In this document: positions 9,101-20,188 of the stretch, in pieces
How the letters are laid out: each line of letters starts with the position of its first letter
Position numbering within the stretch: position 1 is the first letter of the stretch
NCBI GenBank assembly: GCA_018381235.1
Contig: JAGZSF010000009.1
Location: forward strand, 38,576 to 102,575
Source: Collinsella sp.
Lineage (GTDB): Bacteria; Actinomycetota; Coriobacteriia; Coriobacteriales; Coriobacteriaceae
Reading direction: 5' to 3'
Length of the DNA: 64,000 nt
The notes under the pieces: generated by a model
What the model was told of the DNA's origin: nothing
What the model saw: the letters and a program-made list of their open reading frames with translations, nothing else
Database searches by the model: none
Program-made: the position numbers and the translations under genes

Positions 9101-9388
9101 CTACAGGCGGTACATAAAGTTAAAGACGTCCTCGCGCTGGATGGACACGTTGACGCCCGAAAGCTCGCCGGCCTCGGCCAGGGCCTTCTGCAGCTCGGCG
9201 AAGTCGAGCTTGGACTCGGCGGTGTCGGCCAGCATGGTCATGGTGAAGATGTCCTCGATAATGGACTGCGTGATGTCGCGGATGTCGACGTTGGCCTCGC
9301 CCAGAACGCGGGTGACGCCGGCGACGATGCCGGGGCGGTTCTTGCCAAGGACGGTGATGACGATACGGGAGGACGAGATCTCGGCCAT
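9101..9388 (-). CDS. ACT domain-containing protein
   Basis: A 95-residue protein made of a single ACT domain (UPF0237 type): the first strand ends in GKNRPGIVAGVTRVLGE, a small-ligand binding signature. ACT domains usually bind amino acids and regulate enzymes. UPF0237 genes are often beside a UPF0210/DUF711 gene; here the neighbour is citrate synthase. The gene is divergent from rpmE. Length is full for the family. Confidence 0.88.
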   Translation of the reverse strand: MAEISSSRIVITVLGKNRPGIVAGVTRVLGEANVDIRDITQSIIEDIFTMTMLADTAESKLDFAELQKALAEAGELSGVNVSIQREDVFNFMYRL

Positions 9389-9580
9389 GGGAAACCCTTT
9401 CGCGTGGTTGCGGCGCGCGCGGGCGCTCCGCTACGGTACAGTGTTCATCATTGTACCTGTCTGGCGCCAAAAGGGGTGTGCTTACTGCGGCGTTACACGT
9501 CTGCAACATGGGTGAAGGCTCGTCGGGGTGCGTGCTCGCTGCGGTTGGCCACGCCGCCTTGCACAAAGACCGTGAACCTT
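9389..9580. other. Divergent intergenic region between the ACT gene and rpmE
   Basis: No convincing gene. On the minus strand a possible -10 TACAAT (complement at 9452-9457) could serve the ACT gene. The rest up to the rpmE promoter shows no clear structure. Confidence 0.4.
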
Positions 9581-9609
9581 TTGTGGGACACGCGGCGCCG
9601 TGGTATCAT
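9581..9609 (+). promoter_or_regulatory. Predicted rpmE promoter
   Basis: TTGTGG (9581-9586) and TATCAT (9604-9609) with a 17-bp spacer, about 85 bp before the rpmE start. Confidence 0.6.
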
Positions 9610-9613
9610 AGCC

Positions 9614-9690
9614 GAGTTTGTTGTCTTGGTCGGAAACCAAGACGCCTTATGCGCTGATCGGTAACCAGCGCCTGACCAATAAGGAGTCCT
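9614..9690 (+). promoter_or_regulatory. Structured leader of rpmE (bL31 autoregulatory leader candidate)
   Basis: Two hairpins in series: GTCTTGGT with ACCAAGAC (9623-9643, 5-nt loop) and GCGCTG with CAGCGC (9651-9671, 9-nt loop), then the ribosome binding site AAGGAG. Ribosomal-protein leaders that bind L31 are known from comparative genomics, including, as far as I recall, an actinobacterial and a Coriobacteria type. Assignment to that class is inference. Confidence 0.55.
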
Positions 9691-9693
9691 ACC

Positions 9694-10119
9694 ATGAAGC
9701 AGGGTATCCATCCCCAGTATGTCGAGTGCACGGTGACGTGCTCCTGCGGCAACACCTTCAAGACGCACGCTACCGTGTCCGAGATGAAGGTTGAGCTTTG
9801 CAACGAGTGCCACCCGTTCTACACCGGCCAGCAGAAGTTCGTCGACACCGGTGGACGCGTCCAGCGCTTCGCCGACAAGTTCGGTGGCGCCGCTGCCGCC
9901 CAGCTCAAGAAGGCCGAGGAGGCCAAGGCTGCCAAGGCCGCCAAGGCTGCTGAGGCCGAGGCTGCTCGCAAGGCCGCCGCTGAGGCTAAGGCTGCCGAGA
10001 AGGCTAAGCGTGCTGCTAAGTTTGCCGAGGAGGCTGCCAAGCAGGCCGCCGAGGCTCCCGCAGAGGCTCCCGTCGAGGAGGCCGCTGCCGAGGCCGAGAC
10101 CACCGAGGCTGCTGAGTAA
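9694..10119 (+). CDS. rpmE: Ribosomal protein bL31 with long Ala/Lys-rich tail
   Basis: Large-subunit protein bL31 of the zinc-binding (C+) type. Residues 1-65 are the normal protein, with Cys16, Cys18, Cys36 and Cys39 as the zinc set and the HPFYTG segment. About 75 extra residues follow, almost only Ala, Lys and Glu in [14 protein letters not shown] runs, ending in an acidic ATTEAAE-type tail. Standard bL31 is 65-90 residues, so the extension nearly doubles the protein. It is probably a long charged helix or disordered tail. Strong ribosome binding site (AAGGAG). Confidence 0.95.
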   Translation: MKQGIHPQYVECTVTCSCGNTFKTHATVSEMKVELCNECHPFYTGQQKFVDTGGRVQRFADKFGGAAAAQLKKAEEAKAAKAAKAAEAEAARKAAAEAKAAEKAKRAAKFAEEAAKQAAEAPAEAPVEEAAAEAETTEAAE

Positions 10120-10156
10120 ATAGCTCGCCGCGGAATCACTCGCATTCATGGCATGA

Positions 10157-10196
10157 GGGCCGTGCATCCATTTGGGTGCGCGGCCCTTTTCTTTTT
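10157..10196 (+). terminator. Terminator of rpmE
   Basis: GGGCCGTGCATCCA pairs with GGTGCGCGGCCC, followed by a T-rich tract. Confidence 0.88.
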
Positions 10197-10200
10197 TATT

Positions 10201-10298
10201 GGTGCAAACCAACCTGCCCCCATTGCACCAAATGGCAGAGAGGCAGCGTTTGCCCAGATAAAACCTGCCAAAATTAACCTGTCCCATTGTGGCAGGTT
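10201..10298. repeat. Families E and D palindromic repeats upstream of secA
   Basis: 10201-10230: family E hairpin (GGTGCAA and TTGCACC arms). 10262-10298: family D hairpin (CCTGCCA with TGGCAGG) whose loop carries AACCTGTCCC. The rest of the 308-bp gap holds a possible -10 TACAAT at 10361-10366 and a small hairpin at 10381-10407 before the secA ribosome binding site. Confidence 0.7.
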
Positions 10299-10427
10299 GG
10301 TCGTAGTTATTACGTGGCGGTCGAGGTCGACCGTATAGGCCGCGCCTTGTTTGGCTAAAGTACAATCATCTGTGTTTAACTCGCCCGCAGCTGCACGGCG
10401 TGGGCGATGGCCAAAAAGGAAAACCAC

Positions 10428-13234
<2,807 letters not shown>

Positions 13235-13235
<1 letters not shown>

Positions 13236-14383
13236 TGGCTGAGGCTTTAGAGGTAACGCCCGCCGAGCTGGACGCGTTTGCGGACCGGCTCGGTGAGGTC
13301 GAGTCATATCTCCACCTGGACGAGAAGCGTACCCGCGTGTCCGAGCTCGAGGCCAAAAGTGTTGCCCCTGGCTTTTGGGATGACGCCGACGCCGCCCGTG
13401 CCACCATGGAGGAGATTGCGCGCACCAAGGAAGATATCGCTGCCGTGGACACCGCGCGCGGCGAGCTTTCCGATGCCCGCGCCGCGCTGGAGCTTGCCGA
13501 GGAGATGGGGGATGACCCCGACGCCGCCGCCCTTCGCGAGGAGGCTGCAGTCACGGCTGAGCGCCTGGCCCGTGCCATCGATGAGCTTGAGCTTTCGAGC
13601 TGGTTTACCGGTGAGTTCGATCACGGCGATGCCATTGTGACCATCAAGCCCGGACAGGGTGGTCTGGAGGCCCAGGACTGGACCTTCATGCTCTTTAAGA
13701 TGTACATGAAGTACTGCCAGCGTCGCGGCTGGAAGGTCACCATCAACGACTGTCCCGCGGCCGAGGTCATCGGCATTGACCGTGCGACCTTTACCGTCGA
13801 GGGCAAGGACGCATTTGGCATGCTGCGCGCCGAGGCCGGCGTCCACCGCTTGGTTCGCATTAGCCCCACCGACGACAAGAAGCGCCGCCAGACCACGTTT
13901 GCCGGCGTCGAGGTCATCCCCGTGCTACCCGATGATATCGACATCGAGATCAGTCCCGACGATATCCGCGTGGACGTGTACCACGCGAGCGGCCCGGGCG
14001 GTCAGGGCGTCAACACCACCGACTCCGCCGTGCGCGTGACGCATTTCCCGAGCGGCATTGTGGTTACCTGCCAAAATGAGCGCAGCCAGATCCAGAACAA
14101 GGCCGCGTGCATGCAGATCCTCAAGGCTCGTCTGTACGAGATTGAGCTCGAGAAGCGCGCCGAGGCGCTCGATGAGATCCGCGGGCCCAAGACCACGATT
14201 GGTTTTGGCAACCAGATTCGCAGCTACGTGCTCTACCCGTACCAGATGGTCAAGGATCTGCGCTCGGGTGTGGAGACCAGCAATGTCGAGGCCGTTCTTG
14301 ACGATGGCGACCTGGACCCGTTTGTTATTGGCTACCATCGCTGGGCCACCGGCAACGCTGATGCAGAAGGCTCGGAGGTCTAA
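13235..14383 (+). CDS. prfB: Peptide chain release factor 2
   Basis: RF2 reads UAA and UGA in the ribosomal A site and triggers peptide release; 382 residues. The GGQ catalytic motif is at 255-257, and the C-terminal RSYVLYP and DLRTG-like segments are typical of RF2. Two oddities. The stop-codon recognition tripeptide, SPF in the family, reads SPT at residues 210-212 (13862-13870). The gene is one uninterrupted frame, so the usual in-frame UGA and +1 frameshift near codon 25 are absent. Its ATG shares a base with the secA TAA. The family is certain; the effect of SPT on codon choice is inference. Confidence 0.94.
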
Positions 14384-14507
14384 AACATCGGGTGGCTTCA
14401 AGCCGATGCCAAGCCCAACGGTTGGACGGGTTTGTATCCAGAATAAACCCTGCGCAGGGGTGGTTTTTGTCCGGCGAATCGGTAGAATCGAATACAAGAA
14501 GAAGTTC

Positions 14508-14536
14508 AAAGCGCATTCGTTTGGGTGCGCTTTTTT
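14508..14536 (+). terminator. Terminator after prfB, close to the YitT start
   Basis: AAAGCGCA pairs with TGCGCTTT, followed by Ts. It ends only 12 nt before the next ATG, so it may act as an attenuator for that gene as well as the secA-prfB terminator. Confidence 0.75.
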
Positions 14537-14548
14537 GAGGGAGGCAGC

Positions 14549-15439
14549 ATGGCATATCGTCTGGACATCAAGCGCATTCTTTCGATGAACTTCTTTCACG
14601 ACCTGCCCCAGATCATGTTGGGGTGTGCCTTGGCCGCCATCGCGACCGACTTGTTTTTGATTCCCAACGGTCTTGCCGCCGGTGGCGTTACGGGCCTTGC
14701 CACCATTATCCAGGCGGTCGGCGCGGCGCGCGGCCTATCGCTTCCCGTTGGTATTCAGACGATCGTGATGAACGCCTTGCTGTTGTTGGTCGTTATGCGC
14801 GAGGGCGGCATGTTCTACGTGGTGCAGACCGCGACGGGCTTTGTGCTGCTGGGCTTCTTTACCGATCTGTTCGCCCCGTTTGTAGCACCTCTGGCGGATG
14901 CGGACCTGATGCTCCCTGCCATGTGGGGCGGCATTATTACGGGCATCGGTTACGGCATGGTGTTGCGCGCCGGCGCCAACACCGGCGGCTCGGACACGAT
15001 TGGCCAAATCATCTCGCGTAACACCTCGCTGCCGGTGGGCTCGACCGTCATGGCGATCGATGTTGCCGTATGCGCGCTATCGGCTCCGGTCTTTTCAATC
15101 GAAAACGCACTGTATGCAGGCCTTTCGATGGTCATTAGCGGCTACGTGATCGATGCCGTGGTCGATGGTGGCAACAAACGCCGTATGGTACTCATCATCT
15201 CGGACAAGTTCCCTGATATCGCTGCCGATATCATGTATGGCCTGGGTCGTGGTTGTACCAAGTTTAAGGCGACTGGCATGTATTCGGGTGCCGAGAAGCC
15301 AGTGATTATGGTCATCGTGAGCCGTCGAGAGCTCAATACCCTCAAGACGATCGTGCGCGAGCGCGATCCTCATGCCATCGTGACGGTTGCCGACGTTACG
15401 GAAGCCTTCGGCGAGGGATTCAAGGACATTAGCGCGTAG
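14549..15439 (+). CDS. YitT family membrane protein with DUF2179 domain
   Basis: Integral membrane protein of 296 residues in the YitT/DUF161 family. Five to six hydrophobic segments span residues ~15-200, including the glycine-rich family segment GMVLRAGANTGGSDTIGQI. A cytosolic DUF2179 domain occupies the last ~85 residues. The function of this family is not firmly known; small-molecule transport is assumed. The ATG at 14549 follows GAGGGAGG. The gene separates secA-prfB from ftsEX, which are adjacent in many actinobacteria. Confidence 0.88.
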   Translation: MAYRLDIKRILSMNFFHDLPQIMLGCALAAIATDLFLIPNGLAAGGVTGLATIIQAVGAARGLSLPVGIQTIVMNALLLLVVMREGGMFYVVQTATGFVLLGFFTDLFAPFVAPLADADLMLPAMWGGIITGIGYGMVLRAGANTGGSDTIGQIISRNTSLPVGSTVMAIDVAVCALSAPVFSIENALYAGLSMVISGYVIDAVVDGGNKRRMVLIISDKFPDIAADIMYGLGRGCTKFKATGMYSGAEKPVIMVIVSRRELNTLKTIVRERDPHAIVTVADVTEAFGEGFKDISA

Positions 15440-15647
15440 GGTCGATCGCGTTCCATCCAAAAGACGTTCACATTGATAAACCGTTTCATCAGCGGTTCTG
15501 CCTGCTAAATTGTTCAAATAATGATAAAAACTCTGGTAAAGCCATCAGTTTCCAGCATAATGAATGACGTACGTGCATTGCGGCTGTGTTGGGATTACCT
15601 TTCCGTGCCGTGCGCATTTTGTCTAATGAGGATGAAAGGAAGGCACA
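15440..15647. other. Intergenic region before the transketolase genes
   Basis: AT-richer stretch with possible promoter elements but no clear terminator, repeat or gene. AAGGAAGG lies before the ATG at 15648. Confidence 0.4.
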
Positions 15648-16478
15648 ATGAGCGACGAAGAGCTCAAAAAGGTTGCCAACGAGGTAAGGAAGGGCATCGT
15701 CACCGGCGTGCACGCTGCCAAGTCCGGCCATCCGGGCGGTTCGCTCGGCGCTGCCGACATCATGACCTATCTGTACTTTGAGGAAATGAACGTCGACCCG
15801 GCCGATCCCCGCAAGGCCGATCGCGACCGTTTTGTGCTCTCCAAGGGCCATTGCGCTCCGGGCCTGTACGCCGTGCTCGCCGAGCGTGGGTTCTTCCCCA
15901 AGGAGGATCTCGAGACGCTGCGCCATATCGGCAGCCACCTGCAAGGTCATCCCAACATGAACGACACCCCGGGCGTCGATATGTCCACCGGCTCGCTCGG
16001 CCAGGGCATCTCCGCCGCCGTGGGCATGGCGGTTGCCGCCAAGCACTGGGGCGATACTTACCGCACGTACGCCCTGCTGGGTGATGGCGAGAGCGAGGAG
16101 GGCCAGGTCTGGGAGGCAGCCATGTTTGCCGGCAACCATCAGCTCGATAACCTCTGCGTGATCGTCGACCACAACGGCCTGCAGATCGACGGCCCCGTCG
16201 AGGAGGTCAACGACCCCATGCCGCTCGCCGACAAGTTCCGCGCCTTTAAGTTCCACGTGGTGGAGCTTGCCGACGGCAACGATTTCGATCAGATCCGCGC
16301 CGCCTTTGCCGAGGCCCGCGCCACCAAGGGTCAGCCGACCGCCATCATCGCCGAGACCATGAAGGGCAAGGGCGTTTCCTTTATGGAGAACCAGGTTGGT
16401 TGGCACGGCAAGGCCCCCAACGATGAACAGTTTGAGCAGGCCATGGCAGAGCTCACGGCCGCCGGAGAGGAGCTCTAG
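15648..16478 (+). CDS. Transketolase, N-terminal (ThDP-binding) subunit
   Basis: The N-terminal half of transketolase encoded as a separate protein of 276 residues. It carries the thiamine-diphosphate motif GDGESEEGQ...DHNGLQIDG and the substrate-binding HPGGSLGAAD and STGSLGQGIS segments. It transfers two-carbon units between sugar phosphates in the non-oxidative pentose phosphate pathway, together with the next gene product. The two genes are one base apart, so they form one transcript and probably one heteromeric enzyme. Such split transketolases are known in Archaea, Firmicutes and Actinobacteria. Confidence 0.94.
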   Translation: MSDEELKKVANEVRKGIVTGVHAAKSGHPGGSLGAADIMTYLYFEEMNVDPADPRKADRDRFVLSKGHCAPGLYAVLAERGFFPKEDLETLRHIGSHLQGHPNMNDTPGVDMSTGSLGQGISAAVGMAVAAKHWGDTYRTYALLGDGESEEGQVWEAAMFAGNHQLDNLCVIVDHNGLQIDGPVEEVNDPMPLADKFRAFKFHVVELADGNDFDQIRAAFAEARATKGQPTAIIAETMKGKGVSFMENQVGWHGKAPNDEQFEQAMAELTAAGEEL

Positions 16479-16479
16479 G

Positions 16480-17421
16480 ATGGCAGACGTCAAAAAAATC
16501 GCCACGCGCGTAAGCTACGGCGAGGCCCTCGTCGAGCTCGCCAACGAGCACGATGACTTTGTGGTCCTCGACGCCGACCTGGCCGCCGCCACGCAGACCG
16601 GCAAGTTCAAGGCCGCCTGCCCCGATCGTTTCTTCGATGTGGGCATTGCCGAGAGCAACCTGATGGGCGTCGCCGCCGGTATCGCGACCACCGGCCGCGT
16701 TGCCTTCGCGAGCACCTTTGCCATGTTTGCCGCCGGCCGCGCCTTTGAGCAGGTCCGTAACTCCATCGGCTACCCGCATCTCAACGTTAAGATCGGTGCC
16801 ACGCATGCCGGTATCTCGGTGGGCGAGGATGGCGCCACGCACCAGTGCTGCGAGGATATTGCCCTCATGCGCGTCATCCCCGGCATGACTGTGATCGTTC
16901 CTGCCGACGACGTCGAGGCCCGCGCCGTAACGCGCGCCGCCTACGAGTGCGACGGTCCGGTGTACATGCGCTTCGCTCGTTTGGCCTCGCCGGTTATCAA
17001 CGACCCCGAGACCTACAACTTCGAGTTGGGTAAGGGCATTGTCATGCGCGAGGGCGCCGACGTCACCATCATCGCCTGCGGCCTGATGGTCGGCGAGGCT
17101 CTCGAGGCCGCCGAGCAGCTCGCTGCCGAGGGCATCGACGCCGAGGTCATCAACATGCACACCATCAAGCCCATCGATGCCGACCTGATCGTCAAGAGCG
17201 CCACCAAGACCGGCCACGTCGTGACCGTCGAGGAGCATTCTGTAATCGGTGGCCTGGGCAGCGCCGTTGCCGACGTCCTGTGCGAGCAGTGCCCGACGCC
17301 CCTCAAGAAGATCGGCGTCAACGACACCTTTGGCGAGTCCGGCCCGGGTGCCGAGCTCTTGCACAAGTATGGCCTGGACGCCGCCAACATCGTGGCGACC
17401 ACCAAGGAGTTCTTGGCATAA
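16480..17421 (+). CDS. Transketolase, C-terminal (pyrimidine-binding) subunit
   Basis: The C-terminal half of the split transketolase, 313 residues. It has the pyrimidine-binding domain (GIAESNLMGVAAGIATTGR, with the catalytic-type glutamate) and the C-terminal regulatory domain (MHTIKPIDADLI, VEEHSVIGGLGSA). The ATG at 16480 starts one base after the partner's stop, with GGAGAGGAG as ribosome binding site inside the upstream gene; the longer frame from 16396 would overlap that gene by 83 bp and lacks such a site. A terminator hairpin follows. Confidence 0.94.
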   Translation: MADVKKIATRVSYGEALVELANEHDDFVVLDADLAAATQTGKFKAACPDRFFDVGIAESNLMGVAAGIATTGRVAFASTFAMFAAGRAFEQVRNSIGYPHLNVKIGATHAGISVGEDGATHQCCEDIALMRVIPGMTVIVPADDVEARAVTRAAYECDGPVYMRFARLASPVINDPETYNFELGKGIVMREGADVTIIACGLMVGEALEAAEQLAAEGIDAEVINMHTIKPIDADLIVKSATKTGHVVTVEEHSVIGGLGSAVADVLCEQCPTPLKKIGVNDTFGESGPGAELLHKYGLDAANIVATTKEFLA

Positions 17422-17469
17422 GGCAAGGCGGATCTCAAGGACTGCTTCGCCAGAACTATGGAAACCCGG

Positions 17470-17501
17470 CAGGGGCGCTCTCTTGGAGAGCGCCCCTGTT
17501 T
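17470..17501 (+). terminator. Terminator of the transketolase pair
   Basis: Perfect stem CAGGGGCGCTCT with AGAGCGCCCCTG, short loop, then GTTT. Confidence 0.8.
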
Positions 17502-17502
17502 C

Positions 17503-17570
17503 AGTTGCGGTGAAATAAGGACTGATTAGACCTTTTAACTGGTAAAACAGTCCCTATTTCACCGCAACTT
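17503..17570. repeat. Family B palindromic repeat (copy 1)
   Basis: A 68-bp unit with ~22-bp inverted arms (AGTTGCGGTGAAAT outwards, GGACTG inwards) and a variable centre. Two more copies lie at 26811-26877 and 41809-41875. Confidence 0.85.
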
Positions 17571-17698
17571 ATGAAGACGCCCCTCAAGCACGGTCCCATC
17601 AGGGAAAAGGGCATATATCGACAAAGCGCAATTCAGACCCTTCCAACTTTGTATATGCAGCACCCCAAGTAAAACGCGGCGACCCCTTAGTTACCGCA

Positions 17699-17821
17699 GG
17701 CCGGACACAGGGCTACTCTCCAAATCTTTCCGCAGGACGGAGGAGCCCCCGCAGCGCGAAGCGCGCAGCGGGGGCTCCGACATGTCCGAGGACGATTTGG
17801 AGAGTAACCCTGTGCCCGGCC
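17699..17821. repeat. Long nested inverted repeat upstream of ftsE
   Basis: The outer arms (GGCCGGACACAGGGCTACTC and its near complement) are ~28 bp with a few mismatches. An inner hairpin of ~16 bp (GGAGCCCCCGC arms, GAA loop) sits at the centre, with ~15-nt single-stranded shoulders. The whole forms a ~123-nt cruciform or RNA structure about 100 bp before ftsE. The 504-bp gap 17422-17925 otherwise holds the terminator, the family B unit and no gene. Confidence 0.75.
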
Positions 17822-17925
17822 GACGGGATCCCTAAGCACGCCATGCTTCTTATGTGCAGCAAAGCTAATACTGCTAAAATACAAAGCGCTCATGTAGTTT
17901 AAACGCACGACGATAAGGAGCACCA

Positions 17926-19146
17926 GTGGGTAACCACTTCCGTACCTCCGGTGCGGGCGATGATGCCCCCAAGACGCAGGCAGGCGTCCAGGGCAGTCGT
18001 TTCGCCACTCCGGATTCAGAGGGCCAGCCTGTTGCTCAGGCCCCCGCTCAGCCGGCAGATCAGGCACAGCCGGCATCCGATCCCTTTGCCTACAATCCAA
18101 CCAGCGATGTCGCGCTTTCCGGCACGGCGGGTTTTGAGCCCGTTCAGGCCGTGACCGCTCGCGTGGAGCAGTCTCAGGCTGGTGCCGCCACGCCGCAGCC
18201 TACCATGGCCGGCATTCCCGACCCCTTGGCCCCTGCGACGCCGGCTCCTCAGCCTGCGCAGTCCGGTCTCTTTGCCGCTATTCCCGACCCCACGCAGCCT
18301 GCTGCCCCGGTGGTCGAGAGCGATCAGGCAGCCGAGGTCGCAAGCCTCGATAACGCGCTCAACAACCCCGATTTTACGTCGGTGTTTGCGCCCATCGATC
18401 CGCAGGCCAGCCGCAAGAAGATGGCCAAACAGGCCGGTGTCGAGCCCGTCATCCTTATGGAGCATGTCACCAAGATCTATCCGGCACAGCCCAACAAGCC
18501 TGCACTCGACGACATCAACATCGAGATCTATCCGGGCGAGTTCGTCTTCCTGGTCGGTCACTCCGGCTCGGGTAAGACCACGCTGCTGTCGACGCTCAAC
18601 CGTGACGTCAAGCCGACGAGCGGCCGCATCCTGGTTGCCGGTCAGGACCTCATGAAGATCAAGAACCGCAAGGTTCCGTTCCTGCGCCGCCAGATTGGCG
18701 CCGTGTTCCAGGACTTTAAGCTTCTGCCGCAAAAGACCGCCTACGAAAATGTGGCGTTTGCCCTGCAGTGCATCGGCAAGCCCAAGGGCGTCATTCGCAG
18801 CCAGGTGCCCGAGGTGCTGCGTCTGGTCGGCCTGGCCGATCAGATGGACTCGCTGCCCGACCAGCTTTCCGGTGGCGAGCAGCAGCGCGTTGCCGTCGCC
18901 CGCGCTATGGTCAACCGTCCGCCGCTGCTGATCTGCGACGAGCCGACGGGCAACCTCGACCCGGCGATCTCGCTGGGCATCATGAAGCTGCTCGAGCGTA
19001 TTAACCGCACTGGCACCACCGTGATCGTCGCCACGCACGACCGCGAGATGGTCGATAGCATGCACCGTCGCGTGATCGCCCTTGAGGGCGGCCACGTTAT
19101 CCGCGACCAGGAGAGGGGAGGTTACGGCAACTATGGCACCAACTAA
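17926..19146 (+). CDS. ftsE: Cell division ATP-binding protein FtsE with long N-terminal extension
   Basis: ABC ATPase of the FtsEX complex, which gates peptidoglycan hydrolases at the division septum. The ATPase starts near residue 173: Walker A GHSGSGKT at 211-218, Q-loop FQDFKLLPQKT, signature LSGGEQQR, Walker B LLICDEPTGNLD. Total length is 406 against ~225 for most FtsE. The extra ~172 residues are rich in Pro, Ala, Gln and Asp, with no cysteine and no membrane segment, so probably disordered. The GTG start at 17926 follows AAGGAG with 5-nt spacing, so the extension appears translated. ftsX overlaps by 14 nt. Confidence 0.94.
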   Translation: MGNHFRTSGAGDDAPKTQAGVQGSRFATPDSEGQPVAQAPAQPADQAQPASDPFAYNPTSDVALSGTAGFEPVQAVTARVEQSQAGAATPQPTMAGIPDPLAPATPAPQPAQSGLFAAIPDPTQPAAPVVESDQAAEVASLDNALNNPDFTSVFAPIDPQASRKKMAKQAGVEPVILMEHVTKIYPAQPNKPALDDINIEIYPGEFVFLVGHSGSGKTTLLSTLNRDVKPTSGRILVAGQDLMKIKNRKVPFLRRQIGAVFQDFKLLPQKTAYENVAFALQCIGKPKGVIRSQVPEVLRLVGLADQMDSLPDQLSGGEQQRVAVARAMVNRPPLLICDEPTGNLDPAISLGIMKLLERINRTGTTVIVATHDREMVDSMHRRVIALEGGHVIRDQERGGYGNYGTN

Positions 19147-20053
19147 CGTGGGCTACTCCTTCAAAGAGGCAATCAGCCACTTCTTCCGTAACTGGACTAC
19201 CTCGCTCGGCGCCGTCATCACGATCTTCCTTTCGCTGTTTATCATCGGCCTGTTCATTATGGGTTCCGCGATGCTGAACTCCGTGATCGGTACCGTCGAG
19301 GATCAGGTTGTCATTAATGCCTTTATTAGCGATGACGCCGATCAGGCAGACGTCCAGGCCTTTGAGGCCGAGCTCAAGACGTGGAGCAACGTCAAGTCCG
19401 TGACCTATAAGGATAAGGACGACGCGCTGGCCGAGTACACGAGCAAGATGTCGGGCAACGCCGACGCCACCATGAGCGCGCTCGACGGCCAGAACCCGCT
19501 GCCCGCCTCGTTTGCGATTGAGATGGACGATCCGTCTCAGGTCGAGAGCACGGCCAAGAAGCTCAAGAAGGATGCCGATTTCCAGAAGATCGCGGATGAC
19601 GGCGACGTCAACGCGAGCGTGCTGTACGGCCAGGAGGAAGTGAGCCGCCTGTTCCAGGTGACCAACTACATCCGCATCGCCGCCGTGGTGCTCGTTGGCC
19701 TTCTGACCTTTATCGCATTCATCTTCATCAACAACACGATTCGCCTGTCCATCACGGCGCGTCGTCGTGAGATTGCGATTATGCGTCTGGTCGGCGCCAG
19801 CAACGGCTTCATTCGTGGCCCGTTTATCACCGAGGGCGTGCTGCAGGCCATTTTGGGCTCGCTGCTTTCCATCGGCGTTCTGGAGCTGCTGCGCAATCTG
19901 ATGATTCCGCGTCTGCAGGAGAGCATCGGCTGGATGTCGTTTGCCCTGCCGATGCAGTACTACCTGGTGACCTATGCTGCGCTGATTCTGGTCGGCGTGA
20001 TTATCGGTCTCTTTGGTTCTGCCATCGCCATGCGCCGCTACCTGCGCGTGTAG
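19133..20053 (+). CDS. ftsX: Cell division membrane protein FtsX
   Basis: Permease-like partner of FtsE, 306 residues. One membrane segment near residues 25-48, an extracytoplasmic domain of ~120 residues, then three hydrophobic segments at ~180-205, ~230-250 and ~275-300: the standard FtsX topology. The loop before the last segments (MRLVGASNGFIRGPFITEG) is the conserved MacB/FtsX motif. The start overlaps the end of ftsE, with GGAGG about 11 nt upstream. A strong terminator follows. Confidence 0.94.
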   Translation: MAPTNVGYSFKEAISHFFRNWTTSLGAVITIFLSLFIIGLFIMGSAMLNSVIGTVEDQVVINAFISDDADQADVQAFEAELKTWSNVKSVTYKDKDDALAEYTSKMSGNADATMSALDGQNPLPASFAIEMDDPSQVESTAKKLKKDADFQKIADDGDVNASVLYGQEEVSRLFQVTNYIRIAAVVLVGLLTFIAFIFINNTIRLSITARRREIAIMRLVGASNGFIRGPFITEGVLQAILGSLLSIGVLELLRNLMIPRLQESIGWMSFALPMQYYLVTYAALILVGVIIGLFGSAIAMRRYLRV

Positions 20054-20078
20054 GCATGCCTGGAATTCATCCCTTCCA

Positions 20079-20112
20079 ACGGGTCGTCCCTTATGGGGCG
20101 GCCCGTTTTTTG
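20079..20112 (+). terminator. Terminator of ftsEX
   Basis: AACGGGTCGTCCC with GGGGCGGCCCGTT, 4-nt loop, then a T-run. Confidence 0.88.
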
Positions 20113-20188
20113 ATCCCTAGGGGACGGCAGGATGGCGAATCATTTGGGTAGACTCTTTGGAGTCGGCAATCGATAGTTAGGAGGCGCC

